A stretch of 64,000 nucleotides of DNA from Lepiota brunneoincarnata (Eukaryota > Basidiomycota > Agaricomycetes > Agaricales > Agaricaceae), in assembly GCA_023014365.1 (NCBI GenBank), contig JAEBUN010000009.1, forward strand, positions 930,001 to 994,000, written 5' to 3'. The notes under the pieces were generated by a model. It was not told the origin of the DNA, made no database searches, and saw only the letters and a program-made list of their open reading frames with translations. Shown here one piece after another: positions 1-12,694 of the stretch (positions are counted from its first letter, which is position 1; every line of letters starts with the position of its first letter). The position numbers were made by a program, and so were the translations under genes.

Positions 1-373
1 ATAGTAGCAATAGCCAAGTCTGGTTGGCCAAGACGGGAAGCAGTAGTCGCTGCTCCGCTCTGGTACAAGCAGTTGAACCCAGCCTCAATAGCGCATCGAG
101 CACTGATACCATCGCAGATACCGGGGGCAACCTAATGAAGAATTGAGTTTCTTGACGGTTTGCAGAGGCGCCATTAGGTAAACTCACAACTATGCCGGGT
201 CTCGCAAGCATCTGCCTGAGGCGGGTGGCAGGATTGTGAGAAAGAGGACCCTCGAGGTAGTTCTTGGGGTCAAGGCGGGGGTTGCAGTAGACACCGTTGG
301 TCATGAAGTCATTGGCTGCAGAGCCGGATGCCTGAACAGTGGTAGTGTTGGAGAAGAAGTCGAGGCCGGGCAT
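1..373 (-). CDS. Isocitrate lyase / PEP mutase superfamily protein (3' part lies outside the window)
   Basis: Minus-strand gene running off the left edge. Exons are 373..188 and 131..1 (open). The 56 nt intron 187..132 starts GTGAGT and ends TTAG. The start at 373 opens MPGLDFFSNTTTV, followed by a segment with LRQMLARPGIV. After the intron comes VAPGICDGISARCAIEAGF, then YQSGAATTASRLGQPDLAIAT. The pattern of a short loop 'PGxxDxxSARxAxxAGF' followed by 'SGAA...GxPDL' is typical of the barrel of the PEP mutase/2-methylisocitrate lyase family, which cleaves or forms C-C and C-P bonds in small carboxylic acids. The Mg-binding and catalytic parts lie beyond the edge, so the substrate (methylisocitrate, dimethylmalate, oxaloacetate) cannot be told. 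Confidence 0.8.
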   Translation of the reverse strand, partial: MPGLDFFSNTTTVQASGSAANDFMTNGVYCNPRLDPKNYLEGPLSHNPATRLRQMLARPGIVVSLPNGASANRQETQFFIRLPPVSAMVSVLDALLRLGSTACTRAEQRLLLPVLANQTWLLLL

Positions 374-2694
374 GATCCTAAGGATTGAGAAGATTGAAAC
401 GCTACGGGGGAGAGAGCTCGAACACTAGAGAAGAGGAGCGACTGCTGATGAGGTATTGCAGCATCTTGAGCCTCTTTTTATACCAAGACTGGACATCTGA
501 ATTTGATACGATTGCAGTCGGAATCGGAGGACGTGCGGTCTTAGAGTAAGCAAATTTCAGGTGGTGAAACACCGAAAGGTGTGAAGGTAAGAAGCGGCTC
601 AACCAGAGATCTGAAGATTGCCCAAACGGGTGGTCGTGAGTTCAAGCAGGCGGAGTACGTCTCCAACGAAGCTGCGATCCACACCAGAAATTTTCTCAGC
701 GCCCCGAACTTTCAAAGCAGGAATAATTCGACTAGGAAGATACGGTGAGAAAGCGTCGATCGTGCTCACCTGTGAGAGAGAATATTAACAGTCTACGCGG
801 CGCGTAGAATTCTAAAAAAGATGATCTCATTCCCTCGACCATGAAATCTGCGCTGCTGGTGAATGAATGCCAAGAAATTAAGAAGCCGAAGTCGACCCTG
901 TCGCAAAAATAAGCAGATATCTGGCAATAATTTTGCGCGAGTTGCTCCGTGGGGAAGGGATCTCCGAAAGCGATACCATTGGGAGTAATCTTGACAGATA
1001 CGAGTGTAGCCGCTGCATTGCTTACGATGGGTCAAGAAGCAATTTAGCAGGCAATTCTGCGGAGCTAGAGCGGAAAACAGAGCTCATGCTCTCTCGCATG
1101 CCTGGCTTGGCAAGTCAACGGATGAGCGACTGGGTCCGTAATGGGACGCGCCAGATTGCGGGTATGCTCCTTCGAGAGTCAGAGCATAATTGTCGGATAT
1201 CAGAGCGAGTTCGACCATCGGCTTTGGGTAGGGGCAGTCCGAGAAAGTGGTACTAATTAGATCTTCAAGCACTGTGATCGATGTTTCATTCTTGGCCGCA
1301 TTTTTTCTGTCATCTAAATCGCATAAATGTGAGGCGATGAGACAAGTTATAGTCATCGCCGTACGATTCTGGAACGCCGAAAGTCCGCCGACAGACGTGT
1401 ATCAAGATGCCGAATGATACTCCGAGAGCATAGCGTCTATCACGATGTTTCCGAGATCGTCATAAGGGGATGCGATACACAAGACAGGCACTCACGACGC
1501 ACTGAGAGGGACCTGTAGCCAAGTGAAAGGGCGACTCTACCCGGTTATCAATTGCAGAGCGCGCCAAAAGATACATGTATTCAAAACCCAGGTTCGCCGT
1601 GGGCATCAAGGGTGTGGGTTCATTGGTCAAATTGGCAGAAAGCCAAGATATTGATAGGCATGGGTATGAGATCATATCCGGTAACGAGTCAGGGGAACTA
1701 GTGTTATCAGCGGAAGAATCAGAGCCGGGTCCCAGCCTGGTAGCAATCGGCCAGCCTTTTTCGTTGATGAGGCCATTCTAGTCCACCTGATAGGTAATTG
1801 CAATCGTCAACGGCAGCGCAGGAACCTTTCGTAGGCATATTATTCGCCGTTGGGTCCAGGAGTGCCATCCGATTGGTTTCCTACTTGAACATAGATAGGC
1901 GCAATCGTGAGAGATAGGAAATGCTCGTCCAGACTCCACACTCCTTGTAGGATCTATCAACGGGGAGCGGGACTTCTAAATCCGCACCAACCCGCGCCTC
2001 TGCCGTTCTGCGTTGACGCCGGGGCTACATCCCTGACCACCTGCGAGATTGGGTGAAGATATCTTGGCATCATAGATATGAGTGAGAGCGGAACAGGAAA
2101 CTCACGCCGTGCCGGTTTTCGGGATCTTACTCGAGACGGAGTCGCCTGAGAAAAAAAAAAGCCGAATAGCAACCCGTGAACGACGTATCAAAAGCACAAG
2201 CCAATTCTCATGGGTGGCTAGACAGAGAAATAGCAATGCAACGCCCACCAATTTGCGGCAATAAGACGGTCCCTTTTCTCTAGATGCTGGAGATACACTC
2301 TCCAGTCGATGAGAAATGTAGCAGGGGGGAAACTATGGTGATCGTGTGTATTTTGGTACCCCGAGTTGTCCCTGTTGCATTTGGCGCCGTGGGGAATACT
2401 TTAAGAACGGAGGGACTTACTCGACGTTACTCGATGATCTTATAGGCACTGTAGTGGTGACTGTGGTCAGTGATCGAGGGGCATTCACGCCCAAGCCGCT
2501 CGCAATGGTGTTTGCAACGGTCCGGCGTATGGGCCGGCCGATGAGGAGGTTCTAAATCTTCGCCGAAAACTTTATCAACTAATAAAATCTTCCTCATGCC
2601 CTGGCCAGGTCAATTGGATTGACCTAGTTGCATGTACTTGCCGTTCTATGGAAAAAAGCGAAATACTACTGGATGTAAATGCAGCGTATTCAAA
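374..2694. other. Long stretch without a recognisable gene
   Basis: About 2.3 kb between the divergent lyase and nuclease genes. It holds only short open frames on both strands (longest about 100 codons, near 933-1356). None has recognisable motifs, and I could not join any by convincing splice sites. It presumably contains the promoters of both flanking genes and may hide a diverged or lineage-specific small gene. Confidence 0.4.
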
Positions 2695-3704
2695 ATGAAT
2701 ATTCCGAAACACTGGCCCTAATGATCAGGGGCCTCGCCGTCGGCCCACTTCATCGTCTTCTCAGCAACTCGACCCCTTATCCTTGCTTTTGCAAAACCAG
2801 CCTCTATACAGATACGACGAACATCACAAAACATGGCTTCCCCTTCGCCCACCGCTCCTCTCATTCCATCAAACATTCACCAACATCCAGGTGCTTACAT
2901 GGAACATCGAGTTTTCATCCCCCTTTTTTACCCCAGAGGACCAGAGCCATATTGGATCATATCGAAAACCAGTTGCACAACACCCAAAATTTTGGGATCC
3001 CCACTATCATCTTTTTTCAGGAAGTCCACCAAGACGCATTCCCCGAGTTCCTATCCCATCCATTCCTCCAAGCACACTACGACCTGACGGATGTATCATG
3101 TGGGAAGTTTTCATCCCACTACGGTACCACATCTTTCATCCCTCGAGTCCTCTCTCCATTTGTGAGCTCCATCGCCCGCATACCATTCAAAACCAGTCGA
3201 ATGGGTCGGGACGCGTTGACAATCGACCTAGACCTCCCCCGCTACCCCGAAATTCCACACAGCTTTCCTTCCCGGCCGACCGTAGCTCGTATACGCCTAA
3301 TCAACACTCACCTTGAGTCACTCCGGGGACATGGTGATGCGGCCCGCCCTCGACAACTAAAAGCCATCTCTCGTTTGCTCTCTGCTGTTCATGGAGGCCT
3401 CGTCGCAGGCGACATGAACGCTATCGGTCCTACAGATCACCAGATACCACGAACGGTTGGCCTAGTTGACTGTTGGGGAGTGTTAAAACCACAAGCAACC
3501 CCAGAAGAGAGTCACACTTGGGGATACCAATCCCGTCCAAATTCACCCCATCCGCCGGGGAGACTGGATAAGGCTCTCGTCTCGGGTGGCCTACGTCCCG
3601 TGTTCATTGAACTGTTTGGCGTCGGTCAATATCTTGGTGGACCATGGAGAAAAATCTGGTTCAGTGACCACTATGGTGTATTGACTCGAGTCATGATCAT
3701 GTGA
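2695..3704 (+). CDS. Endonuclease/exonuclease/phosphatase (EEP) family protein, TDP2-like, with two frame doublets
   Basis: Mg-dependent phosphodiesterase-type fold. Motifs in order: LTWNIEF (2897-2914), FFQEVH, RLINTHLES, GDMNAI, RLDKALVS and WFSDHYGVL near the C-terminus. NTHLES plus the final SDH resembles tyrosyl-DNA phosphodiesterase 2 and related EEP enzymes that act on DNA or RNA ends; the exact substrate is not shown. The gene looks intronless. TWNIE lies in a different frame from the rest. Dropping one base of the CT doublet at 2923-2924 (Pro CCC/CCT) joins them. A second doublet, CT at 2712-2713 (His CAC/CAT), links the ATG at 2695 to the same frame. With both corrected the length is 1008 nt (335 aa), divisible by three, which supports this start. 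The downstream part is secure; the first 25 codons are inference. Confidence 0.75.
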
Positions 3705-3840
3705 GGGTTTCAGAACATATATAAATAACGTGGTCATGCATGCGGTAAAAGTACAATGCTGCTAGTAGGATGTGATCTGTATATAACGATACAATGCCAT
3801 TTGTTTGGCTATGTGGGTCCGCCCGCAAAGATCCAGTAAA

Positions 3841-4756
3841 TTAAATCGTTGAAGGCAGTTCATCTATTTGCCTCTTCAACTCCATCAACACCAGTCCTGC
3901 CTCCAGCAAACTTATAGGACACTTCGGACACCCATCCGCGCACGCACTCTTCAAAAACTCCATACCAAAAATCTTCTCTGTCGTTGGTCGCGCTGACAGC
4001 TCCGCCTTGGCTTTGTTCGCAAACTCGTGCCACCACTTTGGACTCCCGTATGCACTGTGCCCAAAGCTATTGCACTGAGGGCATTTGAGGCTTCGTGGAG
4101 GTTTGAGGAGTTCCGATGCAGCTTTTGCCCTGGTGCGGTGGAGGTTGAGCAATTGGTGGTAAGAATACGCGGAGATGTGTTTCATCTCGTCGCAGAGGGG
4201 CATATCAAGGAGATTGATTCCTAGTGTGTATTTTGATGCGAGTTTGGCTTCCTCATCTAGCTATAGTTGTGCGAGCGTAAGTCATAAGGAGGCCAAAAAA
4301 AACAAAAACCAAAAAAAGACTCACATCAAAACTGCACGCGATCCCATACACGCGTAGCGGACACTCTTTCAGATATCTCGGCGAAACCAGAATCTCCTTG
4401 AGCGCCTCCACAGCAATTACAAAGTCATATTTCAGCGCCGCGCCCAAAAGCGGTAAGAGCTCCTCCAACGAATTGATTGTCGGCCGCGGAACGGGATATA
4501 CATAGCGCAGTAGGGTCGTAAAAATCTGCCTGGTTTCTGATACCGGTATACGTGGGATGTGGTCATGGTCCGTTGGAGCCGAGGAGGTGGAAGGAGGTTG
4601 GGGGAGAGAGAACAAGTCGCGGAAGAATGGCGAAGCAGCTGTGAGTACACATTGGTGTGCCCGGATTTCTGTGGGTAGCCCTCCTCCTGTTACAATTATA
4701 ACGTCTGCGTCTGGAGCGTCAAAGTCATACGCATAGGCGTTTTTCGTGCCGCACAT
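3841..4756 (-). CDS. BTB/POZ domain protein
   Basis: Exons 4756..4325 and 4260..3841, with a 64 nt intron (GTGAGT...CTATAG); 283 aa. The N-terminal half is a BTB/POZ fold: DADVIIVTGGGLPTEIRAH is followed by HQCVLTAASPFFRDLFSL, the usual 'AHR.VLA..SPVF..mf' element. Then come 'LLRYVYP' and a conserved helical run (LLPLLGAALKYDF, ILVSPRYLKECPLRVYGIA). The C-terminal half holds two CxxC pairs (CPQC and CPKC) that might bind zinc. This family is greatly expanded in Agaricomycetes. BTB domains dimerise and often recruit cullin-3, but the partner here is unknown. Intact, no frame problem. Confidence 0.85.
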
Positions 4757-5937
4757 AGTAAGAGGTCGTATTCAGGATACCGGGGTGGAAGAGAGGGTAC
4801 GGATGCACCTTGCATATCTTCTCCCTCAGGATATATAACGCAGCCGATAGCAGTCCAAGATCCGTCCGGCCATCCAGAACAGATCTATCCAGCATAGGTT
4901 CCATCTAGTCCTCCGCGCGTCCGCTCTCATCCGTTTCCCACCCGTCATACATCATTGCCGAGCGTCATCTGTATCAGGGCAGACCCAGCCTACCTCATCC
5001 GTGATTCAAATGTTCACCCATTTGGCATCTGATATCCGAGCCTGCTGTTTGTAGATAGAGCTATGGCTCCTTGCTATGACCTCGGGTAACAGATCATATT
5101 GTTGATCCACATCATCCCCATCAAGCACAGGTGGGTGGGCACATCCAGACCCTACTAGTGGGAACTTTGTTGAGCGCTAAGAGCAACTTGGGGGAGCAGG
5201 GGATGGTTCGGTGGTGCGTAGTCAGAAAGTCCGTTGTGGTAACGGATGACAATGGAACGCCGTAAAGTCCCAACTTGAAAGTCGGTGGACCAGGATATAT
5301 ATATATATTCTTGGTATCCCGAACAGTATGCAGAGTTCAATGTACATGTAAGGAGCATCAGGAAGTACATAAAGGAGATGCGGAGAGGCCGGAACTCTTG
5401 ACCAGTGTTTTTTCCGGCCAGGCTATCTCATTGAGAAGTAACATAATGCTCATATCTCTCGGCGAATGAGGGAAAAGTCTCGTAAGCAGGACTTGGAAAC
5501 CGATGACCGCGTACGAGGTTCCAAATTTAGCTATTTGCACGGCATTGTGATCACAGGCAATAGACCCCAAAACTCTGAATCAGCTCGATGCTAAGGGGCA
5601 ACACACCGAGGACACCGTCTGGTGAGACGAATGCAGCTGTGGAGTAAACCGCTATCTTTGTTGAGATACGCTTGTCTTCGGAATTCGGAGTCTAGTGAGG
5701 CGCAGCATCTTGACAAAACGACACCCACATCATACCCAGTGGGTCTAAACAGCCACGACGAGTTGTTCGCGATCAGTTCAGAAGAAAGGCTGATGCTTGG
5801 AAGTAGCGGGCTTCCGCTCCGGCGATCAAGTGGTGCTTAGCGACAATGGAACAGCCAACTCCATCTTCTGAAAGATCAAATACCACAACATGATAGCCGC
5901 GTGTAACATTCTCGAGAAACCCTGTAGATACGGAACA
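4757..5937. other. Intergenic stretch, no gene seen
   Basis: About 1.2 kb between the BTB gene start and the end of the TMEM70-like gene. Only short scattered frames with no motifs. A TATA-like ATATATAAC on the plus strand at 4831-4839 (TATATA-type on the minus strand) lies about 75 bp upstream of the BTB start and could serve it. Confidence 0.35.
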
Positions 5938-6878
5938 TTAGGGCAGCAGTTCTTCGTGTACATTGAAGTGCCTTGAGGAGGAAGCAGAACTGATGAGATG
6001 GGGTCTCAACAACGTAGAATCAAGGGGCATACCGAACAACACTCCCAAGCTCCCGACATGTGCCTTGACCATCCTCTCCCCAAGCAACAACCCATCGCCC
6101 AAGAGGTTTCCCATCCTTGTCAGTAGTCTCCGCCACCGTCTCTTCCTGACCGGGCGTGATTTGCCGCGCGCCCTCCTGGGACTCGGGCAGGACAACCTTC
6201 TCTGCCAATTCCCATTTTGCAAAAGCGCGTCGTGTCTCGACCAAGAAACTCGGGTCGTACACCTAATAATCCAACGCCACATCTTGGCTGCGTGCAATGA
6301 TTGCAGGAGAGGGGAACGCGTACCTTGGTTATCCTCGGCTTTAGTGTCAAAGAAAGCGTGGTCATCTGCATGCCCTCCGCACCACCGTTCTCCTCCGGCT
6401 TGATATACTTGAGTTCTGTGACATAAGGTTTCCCGCACCACGACACCAGTCCAGTGCTAACTCCAGAAGTCGTAATCGCAATCGATGCGAGTGCCAGCCG
6501 GGCACTCATCGGAAGGTTAGACTCGATGACAAACATGAAAGGTGCGAGCGTAGTCGAGAGTGTCAACGAGGCGAGAGAGAAGATTTTGAGCCTGCGGAAA
6601 GTAGAGTCGAGAGGTCCAAGGTAGACTTTGCTGTAAACATCGCTGTCTTCTGTTTCTTTCGTTGTCGATGTCGAATTTGAAGCTGATCCAAAATTCGTCG
6701 TCTTTGCTGTGTTCCGACGCGCGACGGAAGCCGAGAGATGCCGGCAAGTCAAACTCGGTGATGCTGTGGACCTCTGGTGTCGCACTCTCACTAACACAGA
6801 GTTCCTATACGCGAGTGCTTGCAGAGGCGTAGCCCGAGTCAGTAATCTTTGGTGGTGAAGGGAAAACCGGGGCAACAT
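5938..6878 (-). CDS. TMEM70-like mitochondrial inner-membrane protein
   Basis: Exons 6878..6324, 6262..6033, 5971..5938 (819 nt, 272 aa). The start at 6878 gives an Arg/Ser-rich presequence without acidic residues (MLPRFSLHHQRLLTRA), typical of mitochondrial import; an upstream in-frame ATG at 6932 is possible. After a spacer comes YSKVYLGPLDSTFRRLKIFSL and two hydrophobic helices, then PYVTELKYI. This 'Y.G.l...l..lK.FSl' plus hairpin layout is that of the TMEM70/TMEM186/TMEM223 family, which assists assembly of respiratory complexes, especially ATP synthase, in animals. The C-terminal domain carries VYDPSFLVETRRAFAKWEL and ends RHFNVHEELLP. Divergent from the dynactin gene, with 88 bp between start codons. 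Confidence 0.7.
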
Positions 6879-6966
6879 GATGGTGGTGCGGGGTCGACGC
6901 GCTATGGGCCTATGGCCGGCAAAACCGACCATCTAAATTTGGTATGCTCGTCTGCCACCTGCCCCC
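6879..6966. promoter_or_regulatory. Compact bidirectional promoter, TMEM70-like / DCTN5
   Basis: Only 88 bp separate the two start codons (6878 minus, 6967 plus). No clear TATA box is seen. Both 5' UTRs must start inside this segment or within the neighbour's transcript, so the genes are probably co-expressed. Confidence 0.55.
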
Positions 6967-7746
6967 ATGGAACCTCCAATCTACTACTCACGCTCAGAGT
7001 ACATTGAGACTGTAAGATGATGCATCAAGCACACCCCAAATGCCCTCTTACAATCAGCCTCATCAGGACACAGGCAACAAGGTCTCGCGTCGGGCCACCA
7101 TAGCAGGCCCACAAAACATCGTTCTCGGTGGAAAGACCATCATCTCCAGCGGTGCTATAATCCGCGGTGACCTGAGAAGAACAGGCTCAGGCCACACTGT
7201 CGTCATTCAGCTGGGGCGATACTGCTTAATAGGCGAAGGATGCATCATGAGGTTGTCCCTCTGTTCCGCCAGAACGTCTTTCACAACCTGACCGAGCTCC
7301 TAGACCACCATACAAAACATTTCGCGGCGCGTTCAACTATTATCCCATGAAAATAGGTGACCATGTTCACATTGGCGCAAACTCGGTCATCGAAGCAGCC
7401 ACCATCGGCAACCACGTCGAGATCGGCAGGAACTGCATTATCGTCAGTCTGACTCCACCGTTTAGTCGAGCACGTCTAACCAGTCCAACTCAGGGCAAGT
7501 TTACTATCATTAAGGACTGTGTTAAGATCGCAGATGATACAGTACTTCCTCCGAATACTGTCGTTCCTACTCTTGCTCTCTTTGCAGGCTCCCCAGGTGG
7601 GTTTGTACTCCAGCGAAACAATCGCTTCGGCCGACCTTTGTGCAGGACACTTTGTTGAAGATCTACCCGAATCGACTCAAGAGATGATTGAAGCACAAAC
7701 CAAACAGTACTACACCCGTTTTCAGCCTCTCGATCGGCAGCAGTAG
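6967..7746 (+). CDS. DCTN5: Dynactin subunit 5 (p25)
   Basis: Exons 6967..7011, 7067..7251, 7304..7442, 7494..7596, 7646..7746; 573 nt, 190 aa, in frame throughout. Opens MEPPIYYSRSEYIET, then GNKVSRRATIAGPQNIVLGG. The body is a left-handed beta-helix of imperfect hexapeptides (IISSGAIIRGDL, IGDHVHIGANSVIEAATIGNHVEIGRN). The C-terminus contains VEDLPESTQEM and YYTRFQPL, hallmarks of the p25 subunit. Dynactin p25 sits at the pointed end of the dynactin complex and helps link dynein to cargo such as early endosomes. A reading-frame jump near 7597 is explained by a fifth exon: intron 7597..7645 runs GTGGGT to TGCAG. Confidence 0.95.
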
Positions 7747-8021
7747 CAATTTAGACAAGGCCTGACCAATAGTCACTAGAAAGCGAACGTCATCATTGAT
7801 TACAACGAAAGTCATAACTAAAAGCATAACAAAAACTGAGGGGGGAGAACTAACAATATGTAATATGCAAATGTCATAATATACTCGTGCAGGTGCAGTA
7901 CTTTTTGGCCATGTCTCTAGGTGTGTATGGGGGCGAAAGGAGTGGACGTGACACAACGGTGCGACAATGAATAGATAATTATGCTGAGATCACCGGTCTT
8001 GGGCAGACAAAGGTGAGAGAC

Positions 8022-10394
<2,373 letters not shown>

Positions 10395-10991
10395 GGTAGT
10401 GAAGAGGGAGAAAGGAAGGATGACTGGTTCAAATTTTGAGGCGGATTACATACGCGTCTCCTCGGACGGAATTACCCGAGGCTTCCAGAACATACCACGT
10501 GATACGTAACTGGGAAACCTTTGGTTGCGACGAATTTGGACTGGTCGTGTCGGACTGTCGGAACAGATATCCTAGTCTCCTCCTGGTGATTTCCTTGCGT
10601 TGATTGAGCTGCAGGTTAAGGGAGAATACCTTGGCTTTTGAAAGTTTTGTGTTTTCGGCCAGTCCAGTTTCCCACAGGACAGGGATGAGCGCTATCAGCT
10701 CCGTTCCTTTCCGTGTGGCCAGCATTACCAATCGAACGGATTTACAAAAGTGAACCTCATCACCGGAAGACGTGTCTCGCTGCGTAAAAATCACCGCATG
10801 TTCTTAACAGAGGGAGAGGCTGAAGCCTCTGTTCCTGCTTCAGGCTCTCAGGGCTCAACCGGCGAGAAAGTAGCCGACCCGGATTACCTCTGATATCCAC
10901 ACTGACTGTGCTAGCTGTACTCCCGCATAGTCCGCCGCACATTTCCCTTCCCCTCGCTCTTTGTTCCCCCCGTCCTACGCCATTTCTTCAC
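10395..10991. other. Divergent promoter region, HSP70 / APH kinase
   Basis: About 600 bp between two divergent starts. No gene or structured RNA is visible. Pyrimidine-rich runs (CCCTTCCCCTCGC) lie just upstream of the plus-strand start, common in fungal core promoters. I could not identify a clear array of heat-shock elements. Confidence 0.35.
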
Positions 10992-12522
10992 ATGCCTAAC
11001 AGCGCCTCCAGGAGGATCGGCGGTGAATATGGCGAAATACGTGCACACATCAACGTTGATAAACTGAACACATATCTCACCAAGAACGCCCCTATTATTA
11101 AAACGCCCGTCGATGTAAAGCAATTCAAGGCAAGAGCATCAGCGCTGTAAAGAAAAATAACTGACCCGACTGTTTCATTTACAGTTTGGGCAGGTAAAAA
11201 GCTCATTAGCTTAGCTATTCTGCAGGACTGATCTGGCCTCTCTTAGTCCAACCCGACCTATTTCCTGACCGACGCCAGGTGAGGAAGGCGCCCGTACACG
11301 CGCCCAGAGGATAATAACCTTTCTCCCATTTGCCCCCCAGCAAAACCCGTTGGGTTCTCCGCAAGAAGCCTGCAGGACAACTCCTATCCCAAACCGCCCA
11401 CCAGGTTGAACGCGAATACAGAGTACTCAGTGCCCTCCACAAGCACAATCAAAACTCTTCGACACAACCCGAACAAAAAGTTCCTGTTCCGGAGCCCATC
11501 ATCCTCTGTGAAGATGTTTCTGTCGTTGGCACTCCCTTCTATATCATGGAATTCCTCGAAGGACGCATCTTTACGGACACCCGCATGCCAGAGGTTTCTC
11601 CTCAGGATCGGCGAGAATGGTGAATCACAACCCCATTCCCTTCTATCCCATTAAACCTAACCATTACACCACCAGCTGGCTCTCTACGATTCGCGCCCTC
11701 GCGGCCCTCGCAGCGGTCGATCCTATTAGCGTTGGCCTCGCCAATTTTGGCCCTTCCACTGACTACTTCCCCCGCCAGATCAAATCTTTTACCCGCATCT
11801 CTGAAACTCAAGCCGCCGCTGTTGACGTTGAAACCGGAGAGAAGGTTGGAAGTATACCCTATTTTGATGAACTTGTCGCATGGTACCGTAACAACCTCCC
11901 AAACGAAGAGAAACTTGGTCTCCGTATCGTCCACGGAGACTACAAGCTTGATAACCTCATTTTCCATCCCAATGAAAACCGTGTGATCGGTATTCTGGAC
12001 TGGGAGTTGTCTACCTTGGGTAGTCCCGTACGTGAATGCATAGATGTGAATATTTGGCGAAGTCATCACTAACTTGTTTCGTCTTACTTTTTAGCTTCTT
12101 GACTTGGCCAACCTGACGCAGCCATGGGCAATTGACCCTGCCCGCCTCCCAGACGGCGTCATGAATGTGAAGGCTTTCAAAAACACTACCAAGGACGTTC
12201 CCATCCTACTGGAAGACCTTGAACGGGAATACTGTCAACTACTCGAACTGCCCTACCCTATCCCGGATATGCCTTTCGTCCGCAGCTGGGTGCTCTTTCG
12301 AGTATGTTCCCCGATACTCTTTTTTTTTTCGAAAAAGCATATTGCTCACCCCCGTTGCAGGGCTCTGTCATCGCACAAGGTATTGCGGCTCGTTATGCCA
12401 GACGCCAGGCCAGCTCGGAATTTGCCCATGTTTATATTCAGGGAATCCCGCTTTTTGGCAAACTTGCCCGCGCCGTCCTGGAGAGCGAAGGGATTGTCCT
12501 TGCGCACAAATCCAAGCTATGA
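10992..12522 (+). CDS. APH-fold phosphotransferase (ACAD10/11 kinase-domain type) with peroxisomal SKL tail
   Basis: Seven exons: 10992..11129, 11185..11193, 11247..11278, 11341..11619, 11676..12027, 12095..12301, 12361..12522. In frame. Intron 1 uses a GC donor (TTCAAG/GCAAGA) and exon 2 is only 9 nt (Phe-Gly-Gln). Motifs: QFKFGQSNPTYFL (nucleotide loop), WVLRKKP (beta-3 Lys), [14 protein letters not shown] (catalytic loop) and [12 protein letters not shown] (metal-binding Asp). These match the aminoglycoside-phosphotransferase-like kinase domain fused to acyl-CoA dehydrogenase in animal ACAD10/11, which phosphorylates 4-hydroxy acids during their catabolism. Here it stands alone, and the protein ends Ser-Lys-Leu, a canonical PTS1, so it should act in peroxisomes. 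The substrate is inference. Confidence 0.88.
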
Positions 12523-12694
12523 CCATATTCTGTACACATCCGTATCCCAGCAGACTAGCATGTTAGATTGTTGTAGGACGACTCCATCGTTTTATGCGAC
12601 TGGTGCAATGTACATTCCTTGAGATCCCTAAGCCTCACTATCATGTCTACGGAATAACTGCGAAAGGGTCCTGTGTCCTCTCTCCTTAGCGCGC

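Noticed and set aside
2911..2936. 26 nt intron (GTTTTC...CCCCAG) in the EEP gene
   Set aside because: It is far too short and does not restore the frame; the Pro doublet does.
2679..3704. Single 341-codon EEP gene in one frame
   Set aside because: That frame lacks the conserved TWNIE motif, which lies in another frame upstream of the 2923-2924 doublet.
7590..7650. Apparent frameshift in dynactin p25
   Set aside because: A normal 49 nt intron (7597..7645) restores the frame and the conserved VEDLPES sequence.
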